Under the pieces are notes generated by a model. The model saw nothing but the letters and a program-made list of their open reading frames with translations. It was not told where the DNA came from and made no database searches. A DNA stretch of 8,333 bases, from NCBI GenBank assembly GCA_003647525.1, contig QMMZ01000061.1, positions 1-8,333 of the forward strand. Direction: 5' to 3'. Positions 1 to 6,712 of this stretch are shown here, in pieces. The translations under genes were made by a program, and so were the position numbers. Numbering within the stretch: position 1 is the first letter of the stretch; each line of letters starts with the position of its first letter. This stretch comes from Deltaproteobacteria bacterium (GTDB taxonomy: Bacteria > Desulfobacterota > Desulfobacteria > Desulfobacterales > ETH-SRB1).

Positions 1-2
1 AT

Positions 3-1922
3 AATGAAGCAAAAAAGCAATTGCCGAACATTATAGATAATAAAGTGCAGAACATAACAGGTGCCGAAGAACTGGAAGAATCTTTAAAAAAAAAATACTG
101 CAAAAAACGTAATATCGGTATTGTATTTTCCGGAGGGCCTGCGCCTGGAGGACATAATGTTATTGCCGGTCTTTATGATGCAGCAAAAAAAGCCAACCCC
201 GAGAATAAAATTTACGGTTTTTTACTTGGACCAGATGGAATACTTGAAAACGAGGCTATCGAAATTAGCGACAGCCTTGTTAACAAGTACAAGAATCTGG
301 GCGGTTTTACAATGCTCAAGACCGGCAGGACTAAAACAGATACAAAAGAAAAAATGGCGCTGTCAAAAGATACATGCAAAAAGCTTGAACTGGATGCTCT
401 TGTAATAGTAGGAGGAGATGATTCTAACACTAATGCAGCATTTCTTGCTCAAGAAATGTTTGAAGACGGCATTCAACTCATTGGTGTGCCTAAGACAATT
501 GATGGCGATATACAAGTAAAAGACGCTGAAGGTAATGTTTTATGCGCTGTATCCTTTGGATTTCATACAGCAGCAAGAGCTTTTGCAAATGCAATAAGCA
601 ATCTTTGTACTGACTGCAGTTCAGATGTAAAATACTGGCATATTTGCAAGGTTATGGGAAGGGTTGCTAGCCATTTAGCTCTTGAAGTAGCTTTACAGAC
701 CCATGCCAATATGACTCTGATCGGTGAGGATCTGGCTAACTATATTGACAAGAGGAGACTCGAAAAAGCAAAAAAAGAAGGGATAACGGATTATAGCGCT
801 TATGGTATTACACTGCGGCATCTTTCGCGTATGATTTGCGATGGTATTGTTAAAAGAGCTGCTTCCAGGAAAAACTATGGCGTAATTGTCATACCAGAAG
901 GTATTCTGGAGTTTGTTGATGAAATACAGATTTTTATCGTCAAACTTAATGCAATAATTGCTGAATATAACCAGGCACATGATACTGATTTTCACTCGGA
1001 TTTTCCGCTTCTTGAGGACAAGCTGGAATATTTGCGCAGGCTGGCAAGGCTTTCGCGTGAAGATAATTCGTCTTCGATCTGGAATACAAGGGATGATGAT
1101 CTTTTCAATGATATACCCGAATTCTTTCAGGAAGGGCTTCTGATAGAAAGAGACAGCCATGGGAATTTCCAGTTTTCGCTGGTTGAGACAGATAAGGTAA
1201 TCATGGGGCTGGTAAAAAATTATTTGAATATTCTTAAAGAAAAAGGAATTTATAAGCTGGGTATTGATAATGCTTATTATCGAAAGACAATAGTAAAAAG
1301 CGAACTTGATCCTGATTACTTAGGCCCCATACTTTTCAAGAACTATGATAAAGAAGAGAAGTTTTTCCTTTTAAAAGAATCCATTATATCTAAAAAAACA
1401 CTAAAACAAACACTGGTCAAAGAAGGAGCTATTCAGAAAAATGACATAATCCCTGCTCCTGTTGAAAAAATTTATAAAAAATCTGTTCCAAAGTTTGAGA
1501 CTCAGGTTCATTTTTACGGTTACGACGGCAGGGGAAGTGACCCCACAAGATTTGATTGTATATATACTTATAATCTCGGATTAACTGTTTTTAGCTTGGT
1601 AGCTAATGGCGCAACCGGCCAGATGGCAGCCATAAAAAATTTAGAAATGGATTTTTCCAACTGGAAGCCGATTGGAATTCCAATTGCTTCACTTATGCAT
1701 CTTGAAGAAAGAAAAGGGAAACTATCACTTGTATTGGAAAAAAGTGTTGTAGATGTTAATTCCATATCCTTTCAAGTTGTAAAATCATTGAGAGAAAAAT
1801 GGCTTGCAGCGGCACCTTGTGAGGATAACTACAGAAGACCGGGACCAATACGTTTTACCGGAAAAAGCGAAGAAGACAGGCCGATAACACTTGTATTGAA
1901 TGCGCTTGCAAAGCACAGTTGA
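3..1922 (+). CDS. pfp: Pyrophosphate--fructose 6-phosphate 1-phosphotransferase (PPi-PFK), 5'-partial
   Basis: Reversible phosphorylation of fructose 6-phosphate by pyrophosphate in the cytoplasm, serving glycolysis and gluconeogenesis. The frame is open to the left edge. The first possible start inside is TTG at 21, without a clear Shine-Dalgarno site. Related long PPi-PFKs carry more residues before the first glycine motif, so the true start is probably upstream. Numbering from TTG 21: phosphate-binding GGPAPGGHN at 38-46; GGDDS at 131-135, where the second Asp replaces the Gly of ATP-dependent enzymes; PKTIDGD at 157-163, with the Lys and catalytic Asp typical of PPi users; MGRVASH at 212-218; PEG at 292-294; YDGR at 501-504. 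The C-terminal block (498-540) matches the long plant-beta/Chlamydia-type class as I remember it. At 633 or more residues it is at or above the usual class length. The convergent cytochrome gene ends 10 bp away, with no terminator hairpin between them. Confidence 0.95.
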   Translation, partial: NEAKKQLPNIIDNKVQNITGAEELEESLKKKYCKKRNIGIVFSGGPAPGGHNVIAGLYDAAKKANPENKIYGFLLGPDGILENEAIEISDSLVNKYKNLGGFTMLKTGRTKTDTKEKMALSKDTCKKLELDALVIVGGDDSNTNAAFLAQEMFEDGIQLIGVPKTIDGDIQVKDAEGNVLCAVSFGFHTAARAFANAISNLCTDCSSDVKYWHICKVMGRVASHLALEVALQTHANMTLIGEDLANYIDKRRLEKAKKEGITDYSAYGITLRHLSRMICDGIVKRAASRKNYGVIVIPEGILEFVDEIQIFIVKLNAIIAEYNQAHDTDFHSDFPLLEDKLEYLRRLARLSREDNSSSIWNTRDDDLFNDIPEFFQEGLLIERDSHGNFQFSLVETDKVIMGLVKNYLNILKEKGIYKLGIDNAYYRKTIVKSELDPDYLGPILFKNYDKEEKFFLLKESIISKKTLKQTLVKEGAIQKNDIIPAPVEKIYKKSVPKFETQVHFYGYDGRGSDPTRFDCIYTYNLGLTVFSLVANGATGQMAAIKNLEMDFSNWKPIGIPIASLMHLEERKGKLSLVLEKSVVDVNSISFQVVKSLREKWLAAAPCEDNYRRPGPIRFTGKSEEDRPITLVLNALAKHS

Positions 1923-1932
1923 CAAAAATTTA

Positions 1933-2430
1933 TCAATGGGAACCGGCATAAATTATCGGCTTGTATCGAAAAGCCTGAACCCGCTCTTCAATGTGACATT
2001 CCTGGCAAATGTCTATTGTCACGTTACGAATGATATAAGCCGGATCCTCTGTTTCGATATGGATCCTGCCGGGCCCGTGGCAGACTTCGCATCCTGCATT
2101 TCTAAGTTCAGGTGTCTTTTCAGGACTTATAAAACCCCCGGGTTTCCCGTATCCCGTGGTATGGCAGGCATAACATCCCTGGATTTCATCTTCAGTAAGA
2201 CCTTTTCTCATTTTTTTTATACTTTCAAAGGAGCGGCTTTTCCTTGCATGACTCTTGAAAGAAATATACTGGGTTTCGTGGCATGGCTTACAAGAATCAG
2301 AGCCCATATACCTGTTTTCTTTTTTTTCCTCTGCAAATGAAGAAAATGAAAAAACAAAAAAAACCAGTAAACATAAACTTGATGCAAACCACCATGTTCG
2401 GATATAGATATTGTGTATTTTTTTGTTCAT
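1933..2430 (-). CDS. Small periplasmic tetraheme cytochrome c (cytochrome c554-like)
   Basis: Exported electron-transfer protein of 165 residues. A basic N-terminus and hydrophobic stretch (about 12-33), ending SFSSFA before EEKK, form a typical Sec signal peptide. Four heme-binding CxxCH motifs follow: CKPCH (47-51), CYACH (86-90), CEVCH (114-118) and CQECH (142-146). The YMGSDSCKPCH opening followed by a nearby SHARKS histidine resembles cytochrome c554-type multiheme domains as known from the family. The protein ends shortly after the fourth heme, so it is a minimal tetraheme module without a reductase domain. ATG 2430 is preceded by GGGAG about 6 nt upstream. It follows the GDT1-family gene by 19 bp and is probably co-transcribed. 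The redox partner cannot be told from this window. A fragment of a larger cytochrome is unlikely, because start, signal peptide and stop are all present. Confidence 0.92.
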   Translation of the reverse strand: MNKKIHNIYIRTWWFASSLCLLVFFVFSFSSFAEEKKENRYMGSDSCKPCHETQYISFKSHARKSRSFESIKKMRKGLTEDEIQGCYACHTTGYGKPGGFISPEKTPELRNAGCEVCHGPGRIHIETEDPAYIIRNVTIDICQECHIEERVQAFRYKPIIYAGSH

Positions 2431-2449
2431 ACCTTACTCCCATACTGGA

Positions 2450-2731
2450 TCAAGCAATTCTTGTTATAGAAATCAACATCCATATACCAATAACTATAAA
2501 AAAGATCCCTGCTCCGATTTGTATATAATTTGGAGGTAAAAGGCGACTTAACCCTGCTCCGAATAATACCGCAAGAAGGGAACTCACAACCAGGGCAAAA
2601 GCAGAGCCTAAAAATACAGAAATCTTTGAACTGTAATTAGCTGAAAGGCTTAATGTAGCCAGTTGGGTTTTATCTCCAAGTTCTGCAAGGAATACTAAAC
2701 CAAATGTAGTAATAAAAAGTTTAAAATCCAC
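2450..2731 (-). CDS. GDT1/TMEM165 (UPF0016) family membrane protein, single-repeat form
   Basis: Inner-membrane protein of 93 residues, predicted to carry divalent cations; characterised GDT1/TMEM165 members transport Mn2+ and/or Ca2+. The family signature E-L-G-D-K-T lies at 17-22 inside the first hydrophobic segment. Three membrane segments are visible, at about 5-25, 36-60 and 68-90. Eukaryotic members have two such halves each with an ExGD motif. This gene encodes only one half, so a working unit would be a homo-oligomer or pair with a second half-gene elsewhere; that is inference. The start is GTG at 2731 (codon plus-strand cac), with GGAGA about 8 nt upstream; no ATG is usable. The gene lies 171 bp after tkt, a gap almost filled by a palindromic repeat, and 19 bp before the tetraheme cytochrome. 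Confidence 0.9.
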   Translation of the reverse strand: MDFKLFITTFGLVFLAELGDKTQLATLSLSANYSSKISVFLGSAFALVVSSLLAVLFGAGLSRLLPPNYIQIGAGIFFIVIGIWMLISITRIA

Positions 2732-2747
2732 GTTGTTCTCCGGTTAG

Positions 2748-2908
2748 ACCTAAGTTGAGCGATTTTTGGGGAAGAGATGTGCTGAGATCTTGATGCATAA
2801 GGGTTTGCGAAAACCGCAGGCATACCCGTGGATATGTCGAGGATTTTCGCGAATCCTTGATGCGCAAGAGATCAGTGCAGATCAAGCCAAAAATCGCTCA
2901 ATTTAGGT
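2748..2908. repeat. 161-bp nested palindrome, copy 1 (downstream of tkt)
   Basis: Outer arms 2748-2769 and 2887-2908 match at 21 of 22 positions as an inverted repeat. Complementarity continues inward (GATCT, GCAT and AAGG blocks) to the central core 2807-2850. The core reads GCGAAAACCGCAGGCATA, a short loop, then TATGTCGAGGATTTTCGC. The same core, with altered but compensated stem bases, recurs at 5010-5050. The right arm overlaps the last 6 bp of tkt and supplies its TAA stop. The element fills the tkt-GDT1 gap and, transcribed leftward, would form a long hairpin able to act in termination, mRNA stability or attenuation; function is inferred. Confidence 0.85.
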
Positions 2909-4912
2909 TAAAAGTTCTATTGCTTTTTGCACAATGTTTTCAGATGTAAACCCGAATTTTTCCATAACCATATTGCCGGGTGCAGAAGCACCAAATTCAT
3001 TTATACCGATCACTGCGCCACTGCTTCCCGTATAGCGCTCCCAGCCCATAGAGATACCTGCCTCAACAGCGATCCGTATATTTACATCAGGCAGGAGTAC
3101 TTTGTCTTTATATTCCTGTGATGTTTTTTCAAAGAGTTCCCAGCTCGGCATACTTACTACTCTGACAGAAATACCCTTTTCTTTAAGAATCTTTTCCGCT
3201 TTGAGTGCAATGTGTACTTCCGAGCCTGTGGCTATTAGTATAATATCCGGTTTGCCGTCGGAATCCGACAGAATATAAGCGCCGTTAACCAACTTATCAG
3301 CAGAGCTGTAAATTTTCCTATCAATAACAGGAAGTTTTTGACGGCTGAGGATCAAGGCTACGGGGCAATCCGTGGTTTTGGCAGCCAGACGCCATGCTTC
3401 TATCGTTTCTGTGGCGTCAGCAGGTCGAATTACTGTAAGCCCTGGAATAGCTCTTAAACCGGCAAGATGTTCTACCGGCTGGTGGGTTGGGCCGTCTTCG
3501 CCAACCGCAATACTGTCATGAGTAAAGATATATATTATAGGTAACTTCATAAGTGCGGCAAGGCGTATTGCCGGCCGCATGTAGTCTGCGAAAACAAAAA
3601 AAGTCCCGCCATAAGGCCTGAGCCCTTTATGAAGAGCTATCCCCGACATTATTCCTCCCATAGCATGTTCCCTTACCCCGAAACGTATATTACGTCCGTC
3701 AAACATGTTTTTTTGAAAATCATGAGATGATTTTATAATTGTATTATTTGAAGGGGCCAGATCTGCAGATCCCCCTATAAGATAAGGTATATTTTCGGCA
3801 ATGGCATTAAGTATTTTTCCTGAAGCAGCTCTTGTAGCTATTGGTCCTTCATTTTTTGAAAAATCAGGCAGGTTCGCATCCCAGCCTTTATTTAAAGAGT
3901 CATTTAAAGAGTCATTTAATTTTTTTGACAGAACAGGATATTTACTGCAATATTCCTCGAACTTTTCTTTCCAGATGGATTCGGCTTTTTTTCCTTTGTT
4001 AATGCATTCCTCAAATATTTTAATGACTTGCTCTGGAACATAGAAAGAAATATTTTCATCCCAGCCTAAATTCCTTTTTGTTAATCGAATTTCTTCTTCA
4101 CCAAGAGGAGCTCCATGTGCATCAGCGGAGTCTTGTTTATTCGGGCTGCCAAATGCAATATGCGTCCGCAGGATAATAATGGATGGCATTGTTGTTTCCG
4201 CCCTGGCTTCTTCAATGGCTCTATGGATATCGTCTAAATTATTTCCGTCCTCCACTGTAGTTACATGCCAGTTATAGGCCTTGAATCTCAGGCCAACGTC
4301 TTCAGTAAATGTTATGTCTGTATTCCCTTCAATGGATATTTTGTTGTCATCATAAATACAAATCAACTTTGCAAGACCCATGTGTCCGGCAAAAGATGCG
4401 GCTTCAGCGGTAATCCCTTCCATGAGGTCTCCGTCACCGCATATCATATACGTATAATGATCTATAATTTCATAACCAGGATGGTTAAAAATTGTTGCAA
4501 GATGTCTTTCAGCCAGGGCCATTCCCACAGCATTGGTAAATCCTTGGCCCAATGGACCTGTTGTAGTTTCAACGCCGGGTGTATGACCGTATTCAGGATG
4601 TCCGGGAGTTTTGCTTCCCCACTGACGGAAATTTTTTATGTCATCCAGAGTTAAATCGTAACCGGAAAGATAAAGAAGACTGTAAAGAAGCATTGAGGCA
4701 TGTCCGCCTGAAAGTACAAAGCGGTCTCTATCTGTCCATTCAGGATTTTTGGAATTATGTTTCAGAAAGCATTTCCACAGGATATAGGCCGCAGGTGCAA
4801 GACCCATTGGTGCACCAGGATGGCCGGAATTGGCTTTTTGAATAGCGTCCATGGAAAGCGTGCGGATAGTATTGATACAAAGCTCATCAATTTCTGACAA
4901 ACTATTATTCAT
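2903..4912 (-). CDS. tkt: Transketolase
   Basis: Thiamine-diphosphate enzyme moving two-carbon ketol units in the non-oxidative pentose phosphate pathway; cytoplasmic. Full length at 669 residues, the usual size. Numbering from the upstream ATG at 4921: SGHPGAPMG (32-40), ThDP/Mg motif GDGDLMEG (162-169) with the later Asn of DDNK (193), catalytic Glu in the REHAMG motif (E418), HDS at 468-470, and [13 protein letters not shown] (474-486) typical of transketolases. ThDP-binding, pyrimidine-binding and C-terminal domains are all intact. ATG 4912 is preferred over ATG 4921, because AAGGAG sits 9 nt before 4912 but directly abuts 4921. A 12-bp tandem duplication encodes NDSL-NDSL in the linker region near 337-344. 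Two related palindromes flank the gene, and the one downstream provides the stop codon. No convincing promoter was found upstream. Confidence 0.98.
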   Translation of the reverse strand: MNNSLSEIDELCINTIRTLSMDAIQKANSGHPGAPMGLAPAAYILWKCFLKHNSKNPEWTDRDRFVLSGGHASMLLYSLLYLSGYDLTLDDIKNFRQWGSKTPGHPEYGHTPGVETTTGPLGQGFTNAVGMALAERHLATIFNHPGYEIIDHYTYMICGDGDLMEGITAEAASFAGHMGLAKLICIYDDNKISIEGNTDITFTEDVGLRFKAYNWHVTTVEDGNNLDDIHRAIEEARAETTMPSIIILRTHIAFGSPNKQDSADAHGAPLGEEEIRLTKRNLGWDENISFYVPEQVIKIFEECINKGKKAESIWKEKFEEYCSKYPVLSKKLNDSLNDSLNKGWDANLPDFSKNEGPIATRAASGKILNAIAENIPYLIGGSADLAPSNNTIIKSSHDFQKNMFDGRNIRFGVREHAMGGIMSGIALHKGLRPYGGTFFVFADYMRPAIRLAALMKLPIIYIFTHDSIAVGEDGPTHQPVEHLAGLRAIPGLTVIRPADATETIEAWRLAAKTTDCPVALILSRQKLPVIDRKIYSSADKLVNGAYILSDSDGKPDIILIATGSEVHIALKAEKILKEKGISVRVVSMPSWELFEKTSQEYKDKVLLPDVNIRIAVEAGISMGWERYTGSSGAVIGINEFGASAPGNMVMEKFGFTSENIVQKAIELLT
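3890..3919. repeat. 12-bp tandem duplication inside tkt
   Basis: The unit ATTTAAAGAGTC is present 2.5 times in a row (3890-3901, 3902-3913, partial 3914-3919). It is in frame and duplicates four residues (NDSL) in a part of transketolase between catalytic domains where length varies. This looks like a recent slippage event. Confidence 0.85.
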
Positions 4913-4921
4913 AATTAGCAT

Positions 4922-4927
4922 CTCCTT
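4922..4927 (-). promoter_or_regulatory. Ribosome binding site choosing the tkt start
   Basis: AAGGAG on the minus strand directly abuts ATG 4921 but lies 9 nt before ATG 4912. Normal spacing therefore favours 4912 as the transketolase start. Confidence 0.7.
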
Positions 4928-4939
4928 GTTGAGGGAATT

Positions 4940-5120
4940 AGGGCTCGGTAAAAAATAACCTGGTAGAATTTGCGCCCGAATTTGCCGTAGATTTAATCGA
5001 TCTGATTGAGCAAAACCGCAGGAATAGCGAGCTATTTCGAGGATTTTTGCAATTGAAGATCGGTTAAAGATATGGTGAAGTCGGGATGCAAAAATGCCAA
5101 GTTATTTTTTACCGAGCCCT
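4940..5120. repeat. 181-bp nested palindrome, copy 2 (upstream of tkt)
   Basis: Outer arms 4940-4963 and 5097-5120 match at 23 of 24 positions as an inverted repeat. Inner blocks stay complementary (TTTGC/GCAAA, CCCGA/TCGGG, GATTTAATCGATCT with AGATCGGTTAAAGAT). The core 5010-5050 shares AAAACCGCAGGNATA and TATNTCGAGGATTTT with the palindrome at 2748-2908. The outer arms of the two copies are unrelated. It begins 12 bp upstream of the tkt Shine-Dalgarno site. It would therefore sit in the tkt leader if transcription starts to its right, or overlap the tkt promoter. Confidence 0.87.
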
Positions 5121-5193
5121 TAGTTTGAGAATAAATCTTTGGTGGGCTTGATACACTTGTTCTAATTTATATGCAAGGGTTTTAATATATCAC

Positions 5194-5280
5194 ACCACGA
5201 AGCTCACGAAGAACACAAAGAACACAAAGAAATTATAAAAAGCATTAATTCTAATCTTCGTGCCTTGTGTTCTTCGTGGT
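5194..5280. repeat. Inverted cluster of CACGAAG/CACAAAG repeats
   Basis: The left part holds four 9-bp units (CACGAAGCT, CACGAAGAA, CACAAAGAA, CACAAAGAA; 5196-5231). The right part (5256-5280) is the approximate reverse complement, ending CTTCGTGGT. Together they can fold into a hairpin with a loop of about 26 nt. From memory, CACGAAG-type repeats are dispersed in many deltaproteobacterial and other environmental genomes; their function is unknown. Confidence 0.75.
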
Positions 5281-5322
5281 TTAATTTTTCCTTATAATCC
5301 TGACCGTTTCAAAAAACGCAGT

Positions 5323-5433
5323 TTATAGCCGTGCAAAGTATAGCGGAAAACATTTTTCGCCGGATTTTCCAGCAAAAGCAGGTGCTGTAAACAAAAATAC
5401 CAAAGTAATCAAAGTAGTAATTAATGCTTTCAT
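5323..5433 (-). CDS. Possible small secreted peptide (36 aa), or 5' remnant of an exported protein
   Basis: A short frame from ATG 5433 to TAA 5323-5325, preceded by GAGGG about 5-6 nt upstream. The product starts MKALITTLITLVFLF and ends its hydrophobic stretch with APAFA before GKSGEK, an almost textbook Sec signal peptide with an AxA cleavage site. Only about 15 residues, including one Cys, would remain after cleavage. Either this is a tiny periplasmic peptide or the mature part was lost by mutation and only the signal-peptide end survives. It stands alone: tkt is about 400 bp further downstream on the same strand, with the CACGAAG cluster and a palindrome between them. No homologue is recognised. 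Confidence 0.4.
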   Translation of the reverse strand: MKALITTLITLVFLFTAPAFAGKSGEKCFPLYFARL

Positions 5434-5811
5434 GTTTTCCCTCTATTTATTTAGTTTTTTTAAATTATGTCTTTAACCATGATCCTCACAGCAATGCCTC
5501 ACGCTGCTAAAATCGCATTCTTTGCAGCGGTTTTTGATACGGGAAAAAAGAAATTTGCCGGCATACCGATAAAGGGTCAATCTAACAGTTTTCTTTTTCG
5601 TTATAGTACTCCTATCACTATTCAAGGTTTTTACGGTCATGCAACTAATCTTCAAAAAAGGATTCTGCTATCAGAACGATTCAGGAATTGCTGTAGTGAG
5701 TTAGCATAACTTGACCTTTACTTATAAGCAGGTCAGGTGTCAGAAGCACACAGGATGTATGTTTACATACTACATGAAATAAATATTTGCAAAAAATATG
5801 TAAAGCGATAC
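5434..5811. other. Intergenic stretch without a supported gene
   Basis: About 380 bp between the possible secreted peptide and the MITE-like element. Overlapping frames exist on both strands (5467-5709 plus, 5473-5655 minus), but neither has a Shine-Dalgarno site or a recognisable domain. A weak dyad CGCTGC/GCAGCG with a 15-16 nt gap occurs near 5502-5529, and a GTATGT-TT-ACATAC dyad at 5757-5770. No riboswitch class was recognised. Confidence 0.5.
5757..5770. promoter_or_regulatory. Small perfect dyad GTATGT-TT-ACATAC
   Basis: Two 6-bp half-sites in inverted orientation separated by TT, in AT-rich intergenic DNA. The geometry suits a dimeric regulator site, but no adjacent promoter or regulator gene supports that reading. 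Confidence 0.25.
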
Positions 5812-5917
5812 TATAGACTTTCAGATAATTAATTTCACAAGGCCAGAAGGAGAAAGGTGTATTAGTTATACGTCGACGACTGATAACACAGTGAAATTAT
5901 TTATCTGAAAGTCTATA
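5812..5917. mobile_element. 106-bp MITE-like palindromic element
   Basis: Terminal inverted repeats 5812-5838 and 5891-5917 are complementary at 26 of 27 positions, starting TATAGACTTTCAGATAA. The interior carries a second imperfect dyad (5857-5889) that includes the 8-bp palindrome CGTCGACG at 5871-5878. There is no coding capacity. Size, long perfect ends and TA at both termini suit a non-autonomous miniature transposable element moved in trans, possibly by a TA-targeting transposase; this is inference. It shares no core with the palindromes around tkt. Confidence 0.7.
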
Positions 5918-5924
5918 AAAGTAA

Positions 5925-6173
5925 GGAGGGTATAATCCTGTTATAGATGCGCTGAGTCACGTTATTGCTGCTTATGTTGCTAAACTGTTTGTTTCAGGTT
6001 CAGGTAGAATAGTAAACTGGCTTAATCGGGGCGGGGGTATCGGGAAGTTTACGTTATTTGATAAAGGTGTTTTCTTTTACTTATTTCGAGCTGCTTGAGG
6101 TATTGATTTCATAGCGATATCGCAACTGTCTGTGAATAAGGATAGATGTTTGATGTATAGCAGGTATCTGTAA
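5925..6173 (+). pseudogene. Coding-like tract with one in-frame stop, unidentified
   Basis: This plus-strand frame is open from just after TAA 5922-5924 to TAA 6171-6173, apart from a single TGA at 6096-6098. The first part reads plausibly as protein (residues such as IDALSHVIAAYVAKLF and a glycine-rich RGGGIGKFTLFDKG segment), with T-rich third codon positions. No ATG, GTG or TTG begins the first segment, although AAGGAGG lies at 5923-5929. It starts 7 bp after the MITE-like element, so it may be the 3' remainder of a gene cut by insertion. I do not recognise the protein. The region to 6248 holds nothing else convincing. Confidence 0.25.
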
Positions 6174-6248
6174 CGTCAAAAACAGCCGCACTTTTTTGCC
6201 GTCCGTGTGCATTTGCCTTGTAGGGCATAGTATTGAATCATGAGCGAT

Positions 6249-6710
6249 TTATTTAGATGCTTTAATTTCAATACTCAAATTATTTACCATATTCTCCCGA
6301 TACGCCAGCTTTTTACTCTTGCTTTTAAGTTTTCTGTTTTTTGGCGGGACAAAATTAGGAGGGTCTGTTTCTCGACAAACACGTATCGCTGTATGGGAGT
6401 AATTTGGGTATTCCGGATGATCAATAGGATCATGTACAGATGTTGCTATCTTTTTATACCTGGCTGTCGTCACATTAAAAGAATAACAACCATCAGTTTT
6501 TCTGCCATTCAATCGGTATCTTACATCAACTGGTTCAGAATACCGGTTCCAGTTGCATGAAAAGTCGGGGAATTTAACGGTCTCTGTCTTTATTGAATCC
6601 TCTAAAAAATCATATTCTTCAAATGTATAACTTCTATAGAGTTGATCGTCTTCTGTAAAACTCTGATCTTCTGTGCGTCCGTTTATGTGTAAATGCTCAG
6701 GAACAGTCAT
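6249..6710 (-). CDS. Operon gene D: conserved-looking protein of unknown function (153 aa)
   Basis: Last gene of the four-gene operon; ATG 6710 lies 2 nt after the stop of gene C (TAA-GG-ATG), so its translation is probably coupled. The N-terminus is acidic and aromatic (to about residue 46). Next comes a block DFSCNWNRYSEPVDVRY (49-65), and then SVHDPIDHPEYPNYSHTAIR (91-110), rich in His, Asp, Pro and Tyr. The C-terminus is strongly basic (KNRKLKSKSKK, 124-134), suggesting nucleic-acid or acidic-partner contact; that is inference. There is no signal peptide or membrane segment. From memory, the pairing of a 'N-x-x-[KR]-Y-S-x-P-x-D-V' block with a later 'HDP...NY.H..[IV]R' block recurs in uncharacterised bacterial proteins, but I cannot name a family. 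His and Asp in the second block could be catalytic or metal-binding; untested. Confidence 0.72.
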   Translation of the reverse strand: MTVPEHLHINGRTEDQSFTEDDQLYRSYTFEEYDFLEDSIKTETVKFPDFSCNWNRYSEPVDVRYRLNGRKTDGCYSFNVTTARYKKIATSVHDPIDHPEYPNYSHTAIRVCRETDPPNFVPPKNRKLKSKSKKLAYRENMVNNLSIEIKASK

Positions 6711-6712
6711 CC

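Noticed and set aside
1923..1932. Bidirectional terminator between pfp and the cytochrome gene
   Set aside because: Only 10 bp separate the stops and no stem-loop with a T-run is present there.
1900..2340. Long plus-strand frame opposite the cytochrome gene
   Set aside because: It is a shadow of the minus-strand gene, which carries four CxxCH motifs and a signal peptide.
4265..4654. Plus-strand frames opposite tkt, including 3801-4043 and 4579-4845
   Set aside because: They are antisense to highly conserved transketolase motifs and have no features of their own.
5196..5231. Possible CRISPR array in the 9-bp CACGAAG repeats
   Set aside because: Units are contiguous with no spacers and far too short.
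5434..5660. Cyclic-di-GMP or other riboswitch upstream of the small secreted peptide
   Set aside because: A few GC-rich stems are present, but the conserved sequence blocks of the riboswitch classes I know are missing.
5467..5709. Overlapping frames on both strands, including a minus-strand one (5473-5655) with CKEC and CC that might suggest a zinc finger
   Set aside because: No ribosome binding site, no domain, and cysteine spacing that does not fit a known finger; more likely chance frames in intergenic DNA.
6109..6228. 39-codon minus-strand frame starting MPYKANAHGR just downstream of gene D
   Set aside because: The start vaguely recalls some IS5-type transposase N-termini, but the similarity ends after a few residues and there is no ribosome binding site.
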